Shown here one piece after another: positions 1 to 9,358 of a stretch of DNA of 64,000 nucleotides (positions are counted from its first letter, which is position 1; each line of letters opens with the position of its first letter). Origin of the DNA: CBDFKQ01 sp965248855 (lineage in GTDB: Bacteria; Bacteroidota; Bacteroidia; Cytophagales; 172606-1); the NCBI GenBank assembly GCA_965248855.1, contig CBDFKQ010000022.1, forward strand, positions 111,250 to 175,249, given 5' to 3'. Made by a program: the position numbers and the translations under genes. A model generated the notes under the pieces. It was not told the origin of the DNA, did no database searches, and saw only the letters and a list, made by a program, of their open reading frames with translations.

Positions 1-1214
1 CCATTGCAGAAATAGCCTTTCCGTTCATTGGTTTTCTGGCATTAAGAGAAATTTTAAGTAACGGTATTAGTAAAGAAGAATTTTTAAAAGGTTTAAAATG
101 GTCAACCATCATAACCGGAGGATTGACATTATTGCTCGCATTGTTAGGGACATCCTTTATGGATTTTTCATCTCTGGCAGAATTAAAGAACGATCAAATT
201 CCTGCAGAATTATTGAATGCCATGCAGGATGATAGAAAAAATCTATTTCGTATAGATGCCTTTAAGAGTTTATTTTTTATTCTTGCCTCAGCGGGCTTGA
301 TTTGGGCTGTGTTTAATAAAAAAATAACCACAACTGTATTTTATATTTCACTTGCTTTTTTAATCATTACAGACCTTTGGACAGTTGATAAAAGATATGT
401 GAATAGCGATAATTTTAAAGATATTAAAAAATTAAAGAAAGAAATATTTACACCTACAGCAGCTGATGAATATATTTTACAAGATAAAGATCCATATTTC
501 AGAGTTATAAATTATACACGAAATCCATTTCAAGATGGAATTACCAGTTACTACCACAAATCAGTTGGTGGATACAGTGCAATAAAATTACAGAGATATA
601 ATGAACTGATAGATGCTCATTTATCAAAAAATAATACCGCTGTATTAAATATGCTTAATACTAAATACATAATTTTTCAAAATCAACAAACAGGAGAGAT
701 AATGGCTCAAAGAAATCCTGAAGCCTTGGGTAACGTATGGTTCGTAAAAGAATTTAAAATTGTAAACTCTGCGGATGAAGAACTTAAAGCCTTAGAAAAA
801 TTTAATCCAAAACAAATTGCATTCGCAGATAAAAATTTTGAAAGCGATTTAAAAAATTTAAAATTAACCGATGATACATTATCTTCCATTAAATTAACAA
901 GTTATCATCCTCAAAAATTAAAATATGAATCAAATTCAAACTCCGAAAAACTGGCTGTTTTCTCAGAAATATATTATCAACCGGGTTGGAATGCCTATAT
1001 TGATGGGAAAGTATCTCCACACTTTAGAGTTGATTATGTATTAAGAGCAATGAAAATACCACCGGGTAAGCATGAAATTGAATTCCGTTTTGAACCAAAA
1101 TCCTACTATACAGGAGAGAAGTTTTCTTTAGCCGGTTCTATCTTATTTTATATTACCTTTTTCGGTTTGCTTGGATATTATTTTTATATTGAAAGTAAAA
1201 AAATAATTTTATAA
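1..1214 (+). CDS. YfhO family membrane protein, C-terminal part (5' end outside window)
   Basis: The reading frame is open from base 3 to the stop at 1214, so about 403 residues of a longer protein are visible and the true start lies to the left. Two hydrophobic segments near the visible start are followed by a long soluble domain. This domain ends in a GWNAYIDGK region, a proline-glycine-rich loop (PPGKHEIEFRFEP) and a last membrane segment. That ending is typical of bacterial YfhO-family membrane proteins (PF09586), large multi-pass proteins related to GT-C glycosyltransferases and linked in Firmicutes to glycosylation of surface polymers. The exact reaction in Bacteroidota is not known to me. 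A strong bidirectional hairpin follows the stop codon. Confidence 0.8.
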   Translation, partial: IAEIAFPFIGFLALREILSNGISKEEFLKGLKWSTIITGGLTLLLALLGTSFMDFSSLAELKNDQIPAELLNAMQDDRKNLFRIDAFKSLFFILASAGLIWAVFNKKITTTVFYISLAFLIITDLWTVDKRYVNSDNFKDIKKLKKEIFTPTAADEYILQDKDPYFRVINYTRNPFQDGITSYYHKSVGGYSAIKLQRYNELIDAHLSKNNTAVLNMLNTKYIIFQNQQTGEIMAQRNPEALGNVWFVKEFKIVNSADEELKALEKFNPKQIAFADKNFESDLKNLKLTDDTLSSIKLTSYHPQKLKYESNSNSEKLAVFSEIYYQPGWNAYIDGKVSPHFRVDYVLRAMKIPPGKHEIEFRFEPKSYYTGEKFSLAGSILFYITFFGLLGYYFYIESKKIIL

Positions 1215-1224
1215 AGAAATGAAA

Positions 1225-1257
1225 GAAGAAAACATCGTATAAGGCGATGTTTTCTTC
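1225..1257. terminator. Bidirectional hairpin terminator between convergent genes
   Basis: Two perfect 13-base arms (1225-1237 and 1245-1257, GAAGAAAACATCG and its complement) enclose a 7-base loop. It lies exactly between the convergent YfhO and SRPBCC stop codons, and the A/T-rich flank of the stem can serve as the U-tract in either direction. Confidence 0.75.
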
Positions 1258-1260
1258 CCA

Positions 1261-1728
1261 TTAAAAATTACCAAATTTTTCAATTATTTTTTGATACCTG
1301 AAATCAAAAATTTCTTTTAGCTTTTTTCGAACAAGTATTGAATTAGCGATATCTCCCAAGAATCCAAAAGGAACTTTATAATGAACAATGTCCTTCATTT
1401 CAACACCTCCATTAATGGTTTTAATAAAATGTTTATGATGCCATAGCGCGTAAGGGCCAAATCTTTGTTCATCAACGAAATATTTTTTCTCTTCTATATG
1501 CGTAATTTCTGTAACCCAAGTTATTTTTAATCCTGCCATCGGACTAACTTTATACGCTATAATTTGCCCGGCATACATTTTATCAGTTTCTTCTTCGGTT
1601 ATTATATTAAACCCCATATATGGAGGTGTTATTAATTTTAAATTTTTTGGAGAAGAAATAAAATCCCAGACCTCATCAATAGCAGCCGGGATATTTTGGA
1701 TGGACATAAAAGTGTATAACCTGCTCAT
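1261..1728 (-). CDS. SRPBCC (START-like) ligand-binding domain protein
   Basis: This is a single-domain protein of 155 residues with the alternating beta pattern and C-terminal long helix of the SRPBCC/Bet v1 fold (COG4276-like). Recognisable features are the N-terminal segment PAAIDEVWDFISSPKNL, the central WVTEITHIEEKKYFVDEQRFGPY and the terminal helix after VPFGFLGDIANSILV. Family members bind hydrophobic ligands. No enzyme activity can be read from the sequence. There is no signal peptide, so it should be cytosolic. It lies 71 bases downstream of pccB start-side neighbours on the same strand, but functional linkage to the carboxylase is only a possibility. Confidence 0.8.
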   Translation of the reverse strand: MSRLYTFMSIQNIPAAIDEVWDFISSPKNLKLITPPYMGFNIITEEETDKMYAGQIIAYKVSPMAGLKITWVTEITHIEEKKYFVDEQRFGPYALWHHKHFIKTINGGVEMKDIVHYKVPFGFLGDIANSILVRKKLKEIFDFRYQKIIEKFGNF

Positions 1729-1799
1729 TTATTTATTAAATGTAAATATTAATAAACAGGCAATCATTTAAAATGTTTAATTTTATTTTTCAAAATATT

Positions 1800-3350
1800 C
1801 TATAATGGAATATTTCCGTGCTTCTTTTTTGGTAATTTATCAACTTTATTTTCAAGCATTTTAAAAGCCCTAATCAACTTTTGCCTGGTGTCTTCAGGTT
1901 TTATAATTTCATCAACGTACCCTAAAGCTGCTGCTCTATATGGGTTTGCAAATTTTTCTGTGTAATCGGCTACTTTTTCAGCCAACTTGCTTTCCGGGTT
2001 TTCGGCTTGTGTAATTTCTTTTTTAAATATAATTTCAGCAGCACCTTTTGCGCCCATCACTGCAATTTCGGCAGTAGGAAATGCATAATTTAAATCAGAA
2101 CCAATATGTTTGGAATTCATAACATCATAAGCTCCGCCATATGCTTTACGTGTAATAACCGTTACGCGTGGCACTGTAGCTTCGCAAAAAGCATATAACA
2201 ACTTGGCACCATTTGTTATTATTGCATTCCATTCCTGGTCTGTGCCCGGCAAAAAACCCGGAACATCTTCAAAAACTAAAATTGGAATATTAAAACAATC
2301 ACAAAAACGAACAAATCTTGCAGCTTTAACACTTGCATGATTATCCAATACTCCTGCTAATATGGCCGGTTGATTACCTACAATTCCTATGCTTCTTCCT
2401 GCTAAGTGTGCAAAACCGACAACAATATTTTCAGCAAAATTTTTATGAACTTCAAAAAAACTATTTTCATCTGCTACCAAGTCAATCACTTCCCGCATGT
2501 CGTAAGGTTGATTTGGATTTTCGGGAATAATATTATTTAATTCAGGCCTTTTCTCATTTTCTTTAGTTTCATAAGGAGCAAAAGGAGCAAAATCCTCACA
2601 ATTTTGAGGCATGTAACTTAATAATTTTTTTATGTTTTGAATGCATTCCAATTCATTCACACAAGCAAAATGTGTAACGCCGCTTTTAGTAGAATGTGTG
2701 CTTGCTCCTCCTAATTCTTCGGCTGTTACATTTTCATGAGTAACCGTTTTAACAACATTTGGTCCGGTTACAAACATGTAAGAAGTATTTTCCACCATCA
2801 AAATAAAATCTGTAATGGCAGGAGAATAAACTGCGCCACCTGCACAAGGCCCCATTACTGCTGATATTTGTGGAATTACTCCGGAGGCCAATGTATTTTT
2901 ATAAAAAATATCTGCGTAACCTGCTAATGACAATACACCTTCCTGAATTCTTGCACCTCCTGAATCATTTAACCCTATAACCGGAGCACCATTTTTCATT
3001 GCCAAATCCATTATTTTACAAATTTTTTCGGCATGTGTTTCAGATAAAGCACCTCCAAAAACAGTAAAATCCTGAGCAAATACGTAAACTAATCTTCCAT
3101 CAACAGTTCCATAACCGGTAACCACACCATCTCCCAAATAAATTTCATTTTCCAAACCAAAATCTTTTGTTCGATGGGTAACAAACTTTCCTGTTTCTTC
3201 AAATGAATTTTTATCTACCAAAAGCTGAATACGTTCACGAGCAGTAAGTTTTCCTTTATTGTGTTGAGCTTCTATTCTGTTTATTCCACCACCTAACTCT
3301 GCTTCAGTATTATATTTTTCTAAAAGGTCTATTTTTTCTTGATAAGTCAT
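1800..3350 (-). CDS. pccB: Acyl-CoA carboxylase beta subunit (propionyl-CoA carboxylase type)
   Basis: This 516-residue protein is the carboxyltransferase subunit of a biotin-dependent acyl-CoA carboxylase, which moves CO2 from carboxybiotin to propionyl-CoA (or a related acyl-CoA) to give methylmalonyl-CoA. Both crotonase-fold halves are present. The N-terminal oxyanion motif GGARIQEG is near residues 131-138 and GPCAGGAVYSPA near 167-178. The C-terminal half carries FEDVPGFLPG, RKAYGGAYDVM and the EIAVMGAKGAAEI block. The length is standard for the family. No biotin carboxylase or biotin carrier subunit lies next to it, so partners must be encoded elsewhere. The same architecture occurs in sodium-pumping methylmalonyl-CoA decarboxylase alpha subunits, which I consider less likely. 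Confidence 0.88.
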   Translation of the reverse strand: MTYQEKIDLLEKYNTEAELGGGINRIEAQHNKGKLTARERIQLLVDKNSFEETGKFVTHRTKDFGLENEIYLGDGVVTGYGTVDGRLVYVFAQDFTVFGGALSETHAEKICKIMDLAMKNGAPVIGLNDSGGARIQEGVLSLAGYADIFYKNTLASGVIPQISAVMGPCAGGAVYSPAITDFILMVENTSYMFVTGPNVVKTVTHENVTAEELGGASTHSTKSGVTHFACVNELECIQNIKKLLSYMPQNCEDFAPFAPYETKENEKRPELNNIIPENPNQPYDMREVIDLVADENSFFEVHKNFAENIVVGFAHLAGRSIGIVGNQPAILAGVLDNHASVKAARFVRFCDCFNIPILVFEDVPGFLPGTDQEWNAIITNGAKLLYAFCEATVPRVTVITRKAYGGAYDVMNSKHIGSDLNYAFPTAEIAVMGAKGAAEIIFKKEITQAENPESKLAEKVADYTEKFANPYRAAALGYVDEIIKPEDTRQKLIRAFKMLENKVDKLPKKKHGNIPL

Positions 3351-3703
3351 GAAATTATAAAAGTTATTTTCGCAATTTCAGAATTTATTGTTTTAATCAA
3401 AATTGAATTTAAAATGATAAAATTATTTTTGTGTTTTTTTATTTTTCTAAACTATCTATTTTATTGATTAAAAAATTAAACAGTTAGAAACATTACCACT
3501 AATGCCGGTTTTTGATTAAAGGTTGTTAAATCATACATCAATTTTTAAATAATAAAATCTAAAAAATCACATTTTTTGTTTTTCTAAAATAAAACTCATT
3601 AATTCGCTTACAATTGATCTAAATTAATTCCTTCCTTGCCAGCATACCGTAAATTGTTAGTAATTTTCTTATATCGAAAAGCATTAATGGTAGTATTTTA
3701 CTT
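3351..3703. other. Divergent intergenic region, 353 bp, no gene seen
   Basis: AT-rich DNA between the pccB start and the DUF3857 gene start. I see no open frame of interest, no long hairpin and no good TAnnTTTG element. It must contain promoters for both flanking genes, but I cannot place them. Confidence 0.4.
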
Positions 3704-5623
3704 ATGAAAAAAAATATTTCTCGGGCGCTCATAATTAGCGCAATGACTTTTGCCTTTCTTGAGGTGTCGGCATTTCAGATTAATGATGATGTTGAAACCA
3801 CTAAAAAACTTAAAAAAGAATACCCTGAAGAATCATGGGTAGCTACCCGTTTTCAATCCCATTATAATTTTATAGAAGGAAGAAGGGGAGCATTACCTAT
3901 TGTTGAAAATACAGAAGAACTACAAACAATTACACTCAATACTATTGAAAAATGCAGACTAGCTTGGTTTTATGATGATAACTCCAAAATTTCTTCCGAA
4001 AAAATAACATATAAGAATGGCAGGAAGGTTATATATGATAAAGTTTGTGGAAATTTTGAAAATGAAGGTGTTTTTTATTCAGACGCTAAAGTTTGCGTAT
4101 TTCAATTAAATAATCAAAAAATCGGCGATGTAGTTTATACTAATTTAAGCCAGACGTATAATGATGTAAGGTATTTTACCAAAGTATTCTTTCATGAAAA
4201 ATACCCTATAGAAGAACGTGAAATATTTTTTTCTATTCCTACAGGGATGGTAATTGATTTAGTAGAAGTCAATTTTGAAGGTTATAAGATTGAGAAAACA
4301 AAAATCGAAAACGCCAAGGAAAAGTCAACAGAATATAAATATATTATTAGAAAAATACCTGGGTTAGATACGGAAGAAAATACATTGGGGCCAGCACATA
4401 TATATCCACACTTGCTTATAATGGCTAAAAGCTATACTTTAAATGGCAAACCTCAAAAAATTATTAGCTCTGTTGATGATCTTTATGAGTGGTACACTGA
4501 ATTAGCTGGTAAAACACAAAACGACCCGGCAAGCCTTGCTTCCTTGGTAAAACAACTAACCTCTAACGCGAAAACTGATATAGAAAAAGTAAAAAATATT
4601 TTCTATTGGGTACAGGACAATATTAGGTATATAGCTTTTGAGGATGGCATAGCAGGCTTTAAACCAGAAGAAGCTCAAGGTGTATTTTTGAAAAAATACG
4701 GAGATTGTAAGGGGATGGCTAACCTCACAAAAGCTATGTTGCAGATTGCAGGCCTTGATGGGCGTCTCACCTGGATCGGTACTTCCAGATTGCCCTATAC
4801 ATTTCAAACGCCATGTTTAGGAATTAATAATCACATGATTTGCACTTGGATATCGGGAGATAAAAAATATTTTCTTGACCCTACTGAAAAGTTTATTGCT
4901 TTTGATAAATATGCAGCTAGGATACAAAATCAACAAGTTTTGATCGAAAATGGCAAAAAGTACATATTAGACAAGATCCCCGAATCAAATTACGAACCTA
5001 ATTTGATTGAGTATAAAGAACAACTTTCAATTATTGACCAAAAGATGGTTGGGAAAGCAAGGATAAAAGTGAATGGTGAGTCGAAAGTAGAATTTTTAAG
5101 GCTGTACGACCTTTTAAGAAATGATAAAAAAAGTACAGCTTTGCATAATGTACTTACGAGAAATGATAAAAATATAGATGTAGAAAATATTAAAACTTCT
5201 GATCTTCAAAACAGGGAAGCCGAATTATCAATTGATTATGATATTTCAGCTTCAAACAGAATAAACAAGTTTGGCGATGATTTGTATATAGAGATAGATT
5301 TACAAAAAAACTATCAGGCCCTTACATTTGATGATAAAAGAGTAAACAATTATACTTTTCACCAAAAGATTTATCAAAAAAATCAGGTAATTATAGAGGT
5401 GCCTGATCAATACAAAATTAAACATCTGCCTGCAGATATGAGTTTTAAAAATGATGATTTCTCATTTTTTGTCAGTTTTATTAATAAAGGCAATCAAATT
5501 TTTTACAATAAAACAATTATTATCAACAAAGGGCTTATTAAAAAATCGCAATTTAAAATTTGGAATAACGCCATAGCAGAACTTAACAAAATCTACGAAG
5601 ATCAAATTATTCTCACCCACTAA
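3704..5623 (+). CDS. Secreted DUF3857/transglutaminase-like protein with intact catalytic triad
   Basis: This is a 639-residue protein. The first about 23 residues form a Sec signal peptide (ISRALIISAMTFAFLEVSAFQ), so it is predicted to be periplasmic or exported. A DUF3857-like N-terminal half (about 60-240) is followed by a transglutaminase-fold domain (about 280-400). The likely Cys-His-Asp triad is visible: C335 in KYGDCKGMA, H377 in NNHMIC and D392 in FLDPTE. The C-terminal region is beta-rich. Family members are common and mostly uncharacterised in Bacteroidota. The fold suggests a cysteine protease/amidase or acyl-transfer reaction. The next gene starts 2 bases after the stop and has the same overall design without an obvious triad, so the two are probably co-translated partners. 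Confidence 0.8.
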   Translation: MKKNISRALIISAMTFAFLEVSAFQINDDVETTKKLKKEYPEESWVATRFQSHYNFIEGRRGALPIVENTEELQTITLNTIEKCRLAWFYDDNSKISSEKITYKNGRKVIYDKVCGNFENEGVFYSDAKVCVFQLNNQKIGDVVYTNLSQTYNDVRYFTKVFFHEKYPIEEREIFFSIPTGMVIDLVEVNFEGYKIEKTKIENAKEKSTEYKYIIRKIPGLDTEENTLGPAHIYPHLLIMAKSYTLNGKPQKIISSVDDLYEWYTELAGKTQNDPASLASLVKQLTSNAKTDIEKVKNIFYWVQDNIRYIAFEDGIAGFKPEEAQGVFLKKYGDCKGMANLTKAMLQIAGLDGRLTWIGTSRLPYTFQTPCLGINNHMICTWISGDKKYFLDPTEKFIAFDKYAARIQNQQVLIENGKKYILDKIPESNYEPNLIEYKEQLSIIDQKMVGKARIKVNGESKVEFLRLYDLLRNDKKSTALHNVLTRNDKNIDVENIKTSDLQNREAELSIDYDISASNRINKFGDDLYIEIDLQKNYQALTFDDKRVNNYTFHQKIYQKNQVIIEVPDQYKIKHLPADMSFKNDDFSFFVSFINKGNQIFYNKTIIINKGLIKKSQFKIWNNAIAELNKIYEDQIILTH

Positions 5624-5625
5624 TT

Positions 5626-7743
5626 ATGAAAAAAACTTTTATTACATTTTTATTATTTATAATTTCTTTTAACATAATTCTTTCTCAAAATAAAAATTCA
5701 GGGAGAGCCGAGGAATTGAAAACCGAAATGTGGAACACTCCAGATAAATCTTTTAAGGTAACTGATATTCCAGAGAAATGGAAAAACGAATCGGCAGTTA
5801 TAATATCCCAATATGCTGCTTATGAATATAAAAAATCCGTAATGCATAAGCACCTTCATGACAATCAGATTTATCATCGACGGATAAAACTTATTGATAA
5901 AGCAGCAATTGAAGAGTATTCAGAAATGAATGTACCTGATGATGAATTTTTAACGGCATATTACATGGGCATAAAGATAATTAAACCCAATGGTAAAGAA
6001 AGTGAGGTTGACCTTTCAAAGGCTGTTAAAATTGAGCAGAAAGCCGGACGGCAATCGGAAAGCTATAAAAAACTAGCTATACCTGGTTTAGAACCTGGTG
6101 ATATTTTTGATTATTATCTATGTTTTGACCAAGAAATTCGGCTATCTGACGGCGAATCATATACTTTTGATCCCATTACATTTCCATTAGCATCAAAATA
6201 TCCAATCTTGTATCAAAAAATTGATTTTGATGTACTTCGGAAGTGTTCAATCTATATAAAATCTATTAATGGTGCACCTAAATTTAAAGCGGATGAAGAT
6301 GCGAAAAATGATAAAAAACATTTTACATTAATAGATCAAAACCATGAAAAAGAAATTGCTAAACATTGGTTTTATATCTACAGGTCAGTACCATTAGTTA
6401 AATTTCAAGCTCATTATCCCGGGGAATCAGGCGTTGCAAAAGAATCTTTCTCTGAGGATTTAATAAAATCCACAATAGGTTATCATGGAGTATATTACCC
6501 AGAAGCTTACCTAATGAAGTGGAACAAGAAAAATTTTAAAAACGAAAAAGATCAACTCGAACAAGTAAAAAATTCTTTTTACTTGTTCCGTAATTTTCAT
6601 ATGAGTTATGTAAAAGGTTTTAAAGAATATAGTTTAAGAAGTATGGTTTATGGTGTTTATAATTGGAATTCCTATTTAAATAATATGGAAAATTACCTTA
6701 CTAAAAACAAAATTCCTTATAAGCAATGTATGGCTCTGCCTAGGAGCATATCAAAACTAGATGATTTTATTATCGAAAAGGAAGCCTACTTTTTCTTACG
6801 GTTAACAATAAAGAATAAAGATTATTTTATTTTTCCACCTGTAATGCATAATAATTGGGACGATATTCCTGATGAATTACAAGGTGTGGAATATTACTAT
6901 GTTGATGAAACTCCTAAAGGAAGACAACTAAAACGGTCTATTACTCCAGTTGTTTCAGCAGATATTAACAAACTCGTGAATAAATTTGATATTACATTTG
7001 ATAAGGAAAAACTAACGCAGTTTTCTATTACAGCAAATGTTGAATTATCTGGCTCAACACGAATAGACAGGCAAGAGGAAATACTTATTCCACAAGATTA
7101 TATTGATGAGGAATCTGGTATTTATTGTGTAAGAAAGCCTTTATATAAACTCCTCAACAAAAAAGAAATGGCTGAGCTCCCAGAAAAGAAAGATGCCAGA
7201 ATAGCTAAAAGAAATAAAGATGTAGAAGAACTGTTAAAAAAAGAATTCATCGGAGATGATAACATTAAAATAACTTCATTCTCCAATTTTAAAGTTATTC
7301 AAACCGGCAGGATGCCTAATCAGCCAGCGCTCAAATATTCTTTTGACTTAAAAGCAGAAGGATTTGTTAAAAAAGTAGGGCAGGATTATTTAATTGATAT
7401 TGGAAAAATAATAACCGGCCAGTTGGCTCTTGATAAAAAAGATTTTGAACGCGAGTATGATGTTTATAAGCCGTATGCAAGATCGTATAATTATGAAATC
7501 AATCTTGAAATCCCGAATGGATATAATCTTCAAGGTGTTGAAAAACTTGGATCTAATGTAAGTAACGAAACCGGTAGCTTTGTAAGTAAAGCAGTATTGT
7601 CAGGAAAAATATTAAAAATAAACGTCAATAAAGTTTACAACCACAATTTTGAAAAAGCAAAGGATTGGCCAAAATTGGTAAGTTTTATAGAGGTCGCTTA
7701 TAATTTTACACAGCAAAAAATATTGCTTAAAAAAGATAATTAA
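5626..7743 (+). CDS. Secreted DUF3857 domain protein, transglutaminase-like region apparently degenerate
   Basis: This is a 705-residue protein with a clear signal peptide (KKTFITFLLFIISFNIILSQ). The DUF3857 domain covers about residues 50-260, with the typical YHRRIKLIDKAA and KPNGKESEVDLS segments and an IPGLEPGDIFDYYL motif. The region that should hold the transglutaminase core (about 310-430) has no GDCK-type motif; its one cysteine (in YKQCMAL) is not in the expected context. It therefore looks non-catalytic and may be a binding partner of the upstream protein. The start is the first ATG after the previous stop (gap 2 bases), consistent with translational coupling. The function is unknown. 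Confidence 0.75.
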   Translation: MKKTFITFLLFIISFNIILSQNKNSGRAEELKTEMWNTPDKSFKVTDIPEKWKNESAVIISQYAAYEYKKSVMHKHLHDNQIYHRRIKLIDKAAIEEYSEMNVPDDEFLTAYYMGIKIIKPNGKESEVDLSKAVKIEQKAGRQSESYKKLAIPGLEPGDIFDYYLCFDQEIRLSDGESYTFDPITFPLASKYPILYQKIDFDVLRKCSIYIKSINGAPKFKADEDAKNDKKHFTLIDQNHEKEIAKHWFYIYRSVPLVKFQAHYPGESGVAKESFSEDLIKSTIGYHGVYYPEAYLMKWNKKNFKNEKDQLEQVKNSFYLFRNFHMSYVKGFKEYSLRSMVYGVYNWNSYLNNMENYLTKNKIPYKQCMALPRSISKLDDFIIEKEAYFFLRLTIKNKDYFIFPPVMHNNWDDIPDELQGVEYYYVDETPKGRQLKRSITPVVSADINKLVNKFDITFDKEKLTQFSITANVELSGSTRIDRQEEILIPQDYIDEESGIYCVRKPLYKLLNKKEMAELPEKKDARIAKRNKDVEELLKKEFIGDDNIKITSFSNFKVIQTGRMPNQPALKYSFDLKAEGFVKKVGQDYLIDIGKIITGQLALDKKDFEREYDVYKPYARSYNYEINLEIPNGYNLQGVEKLGSNVSNETGSFVSKAVLSGKILKINVNKVYNHNFEKAKDWPKLVSFIEVAYNFTQQKILLKKDN

Positions 7744-8107
7744 GTAGGTGGATTTTATTAAATCAGCCTGATGAATCAAATTCTGATTATTATTCATCTG
7801 CTGCTTTAATGATTTCTATAAAGATCTACTCACTCTCCTTTTAGGTTTTGAATTATTAAGAATCTGACTTTTTGGTCGAATGGATAAAATTGTAAGTAAG
7901 AGAAAGTGTACTTTTATGATCTATCATAAAAAATAAAGAAGTAAATCCGATTGAAGATGTTATTGAGTTAAGATTTCTAAATGTTAAAATTCTCTCTTAT
8001 GAATTTTACAATAATAATGTGGATCACAATCAGTTACTATGCAACCTCCTAAATAAATTTCATATTAATAATAAGTGACAAAAAACTTTTTATAAAAGAA
8101 TAATCAA
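7744..8107. other. Convergent intergenic region, 364 bp, with a possible small coding remnant
   Basis: The region lies between the stops of the second DUF3857 gene and the PstS-like gene. An ATG frame at 7880-7936 (begins MDKIVSKRKCTF, ends at TAA) is followed in another frame by an open stretch to TGA at 8076-8078 that contains NKEVNPIEDVIELRFLNVK. Together they could be one small gene broken by a frameshift. I do not recognise either piece, so no pseudogene call is made. No hairpin stands out. Confidence 0.3.
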
Positions 8108-9031
8108 TTACTTAATTTTTATTCTCCTTGTTGGCATTATAGTTGGCAATAATCCACTTTTTAAAACAATCCTTTGGCCGATATCACTTTTAATATAATT
8201 CATAAAGCCTGTTGCAGGGCCGGTGCCGGGTTCACGACTGATACAAATCATTTCCCTTATAAAAGGATAAGTTTTTTTTGCCAAATCACTTTGGGTAGGT
8301 AAATAATATTCCAAAGTATCTTCACTGCTGTCTCCTGCCACCCACATTAATTTAATATTATTTTTTAATTCCATAGACAATGGAGAATCCTTATCGCTTA
8401 TCCATCCTAAACCAATTATGCCTAATGCACCTTTATGATTTTTTACATAATCAATTACTTTTACATTCGATTTGGCAGCAAAAATTTTTATTTCTTCCTT
8501 ACTAAGTCCTAATTTAGTATTCAGAAATGATAAATTACTTGAATTTCCTTTATCAAAAACAACAATTATAGAATCTCGCATGCCGGATGAGTTCAAATCA
8601 TTCCAGATTTTTATTTTTCCGGTAAATATGTTTTTAAGAGTTCCATTGGTTATCAAACTATCAGGGTTATCCTTATTTACTATTAAGGCAACCCCATCAA
8701 TAGCTATTTTTGTACTTCTATATTTAATTTTCGATCTGCCTAAAATTTGTTTTTCTGTAGTATCCAGTTCCCTGCTGATAACAATCATCCGAACACTGTC
8801 TTCTAAAAGCAAACCGATAGATTTTCCTTCAGAAGTTGAAACTAAATCAATTTTTATTTTTGGATAACTATAACTAAATGCTTCTTTTTCAAGCCCAAGT
8901 AATGGCGTGAATGATTCATCAACAGCAATTGCGAAATTACCTTTTGTTGCAGATTCATCTGCAGGAGCGCATGATGGCAAGACTAAAATTAAAATGACAA
9001 AAAACAGGATTAAAAGATTATATTTATTCAC
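8108..9031 (-). CDS. PstS-like substrate-binding lipoprotein
   Basis: This 307-residue protein has a lipoprotein signal (hydrophobic stretch then LPSCAPADES, lipid-anchored Cys about residue 21). The following domain resembles the periplasmic phosphate-binding protein fold, with FAIAVDESFTPLLG, a VISRELDTTEKQ segment and the GVALIVNKDNPDSLIT...FTGKIKIWNDL block typical of PstS-like proteins. It starts with GTG, and this start overlaps the stop of the upstream 74-codon gene by 8 bases (GTGAATAA), so translation is probably coupled. No pst permease or ATPase genes accompany it. The link to TonB suggests an outer-membrane energisation or signalling role rather than classical phosphate uptake. 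This last point is inference. Confidence 0.78.
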   Translation of the reverse strand: MNKYNLLILFFVILILVLPSCAPADESATKGNFAIAVDESFTPLLGLEKEAFSYSYPKIKIDLVSTSEGKSIGLLLEDSVRMIVISRELDTTEKQILGRSKIKYRSTKIAIDGVALIVNKDNPDSLITNGTLKNIFTGKIKIWNDLNSSGMRDSIIVVFDKGNSSNLSFLNTKLGLSKEEIKIFAAKSNVKVIDYVKNHKGALGIIGLGWISDKDSPLSMELKNNIKLMWVAGDSSEDTLEYYLPTQSDLAKKTYPFIREMICISREPGTGPATGFMNYIKSDIGQRIVLKSGLLPTIMPTRRIKIK

Positions 9032-9248
9032 TTTCTCTATTTTTAAATTTATTTACACTAAATAAGCCTCTAAAAAGGCCATAACCTACGCAAACTACGC
9101 CAAATGCAATTCCTAATGGAGAGGATTCAATAAGATTTTCTCTAAAACCTTTTGATACCAACAAAAACACCCCAAAACCTAATATTAAAAGGGATATAAA
9201 TATTGAAATCATTAAATATACCTGCTTAAACGATTGTTTGTTTTGCAT
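9024..9248 (-). CDS. Small two-helix membrane protein, unknown function
   Basis: This is a 74-residue protein with two hydrophobic stretches (about residues 10-30 and 42-60) joined by a short polar loop and ending in a charged tail (KFKNRESE). It lies between tonB and the PstS-like gene on the same strand and overlaps the latter by 8 bases. The overlap is the strongest argument that it is a real gene. I do not recognise a family. Its position suggests a membrane partner of the TonB or PstS-like protein. Confidence 0.6.
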   Translation of the reverse strand: MQNKQSFKQVYLMISIFISLLILGFGVFLLVSKGFRENLIESSPLGIAFGVVCVGYGLFRGLFSVNKFKNRESE

Positions 9249-9262
9249 AATAACTAGAACAA

Positions 9263-9305
9263 TTTAATTTGGGATAAAATTAAATTAATTTTATCCCAAA
9301 TTAAA
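9263..9305. terminator. 43-bp palindrome between tonB and the next gene
   Basis: Bases 9263-9283 are the exact reverse complement of 9285-9305, with one central base; each arm contains TTTGGGATAAAA. It sits between the tonB stop and the start of the 74-codon gene on the same strand, so it may end or attenuate tonB transcription. In the leftward direction no clear T-run follows the stem, so it could also be a processing or protein-binding site. Confidence 0.5.
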
Positions 9306-9358
9306 AAATAAAGAATAGATAAATTTAACAATGTAGTTTACGGTTAAATTATTATGTT

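Noticed and set aside
8108..9031. Classical phosphate ABC transporter component
   Set aside because: No pstC, pstA, pstB or phoU gene is near; the protein is called PstS-like only.
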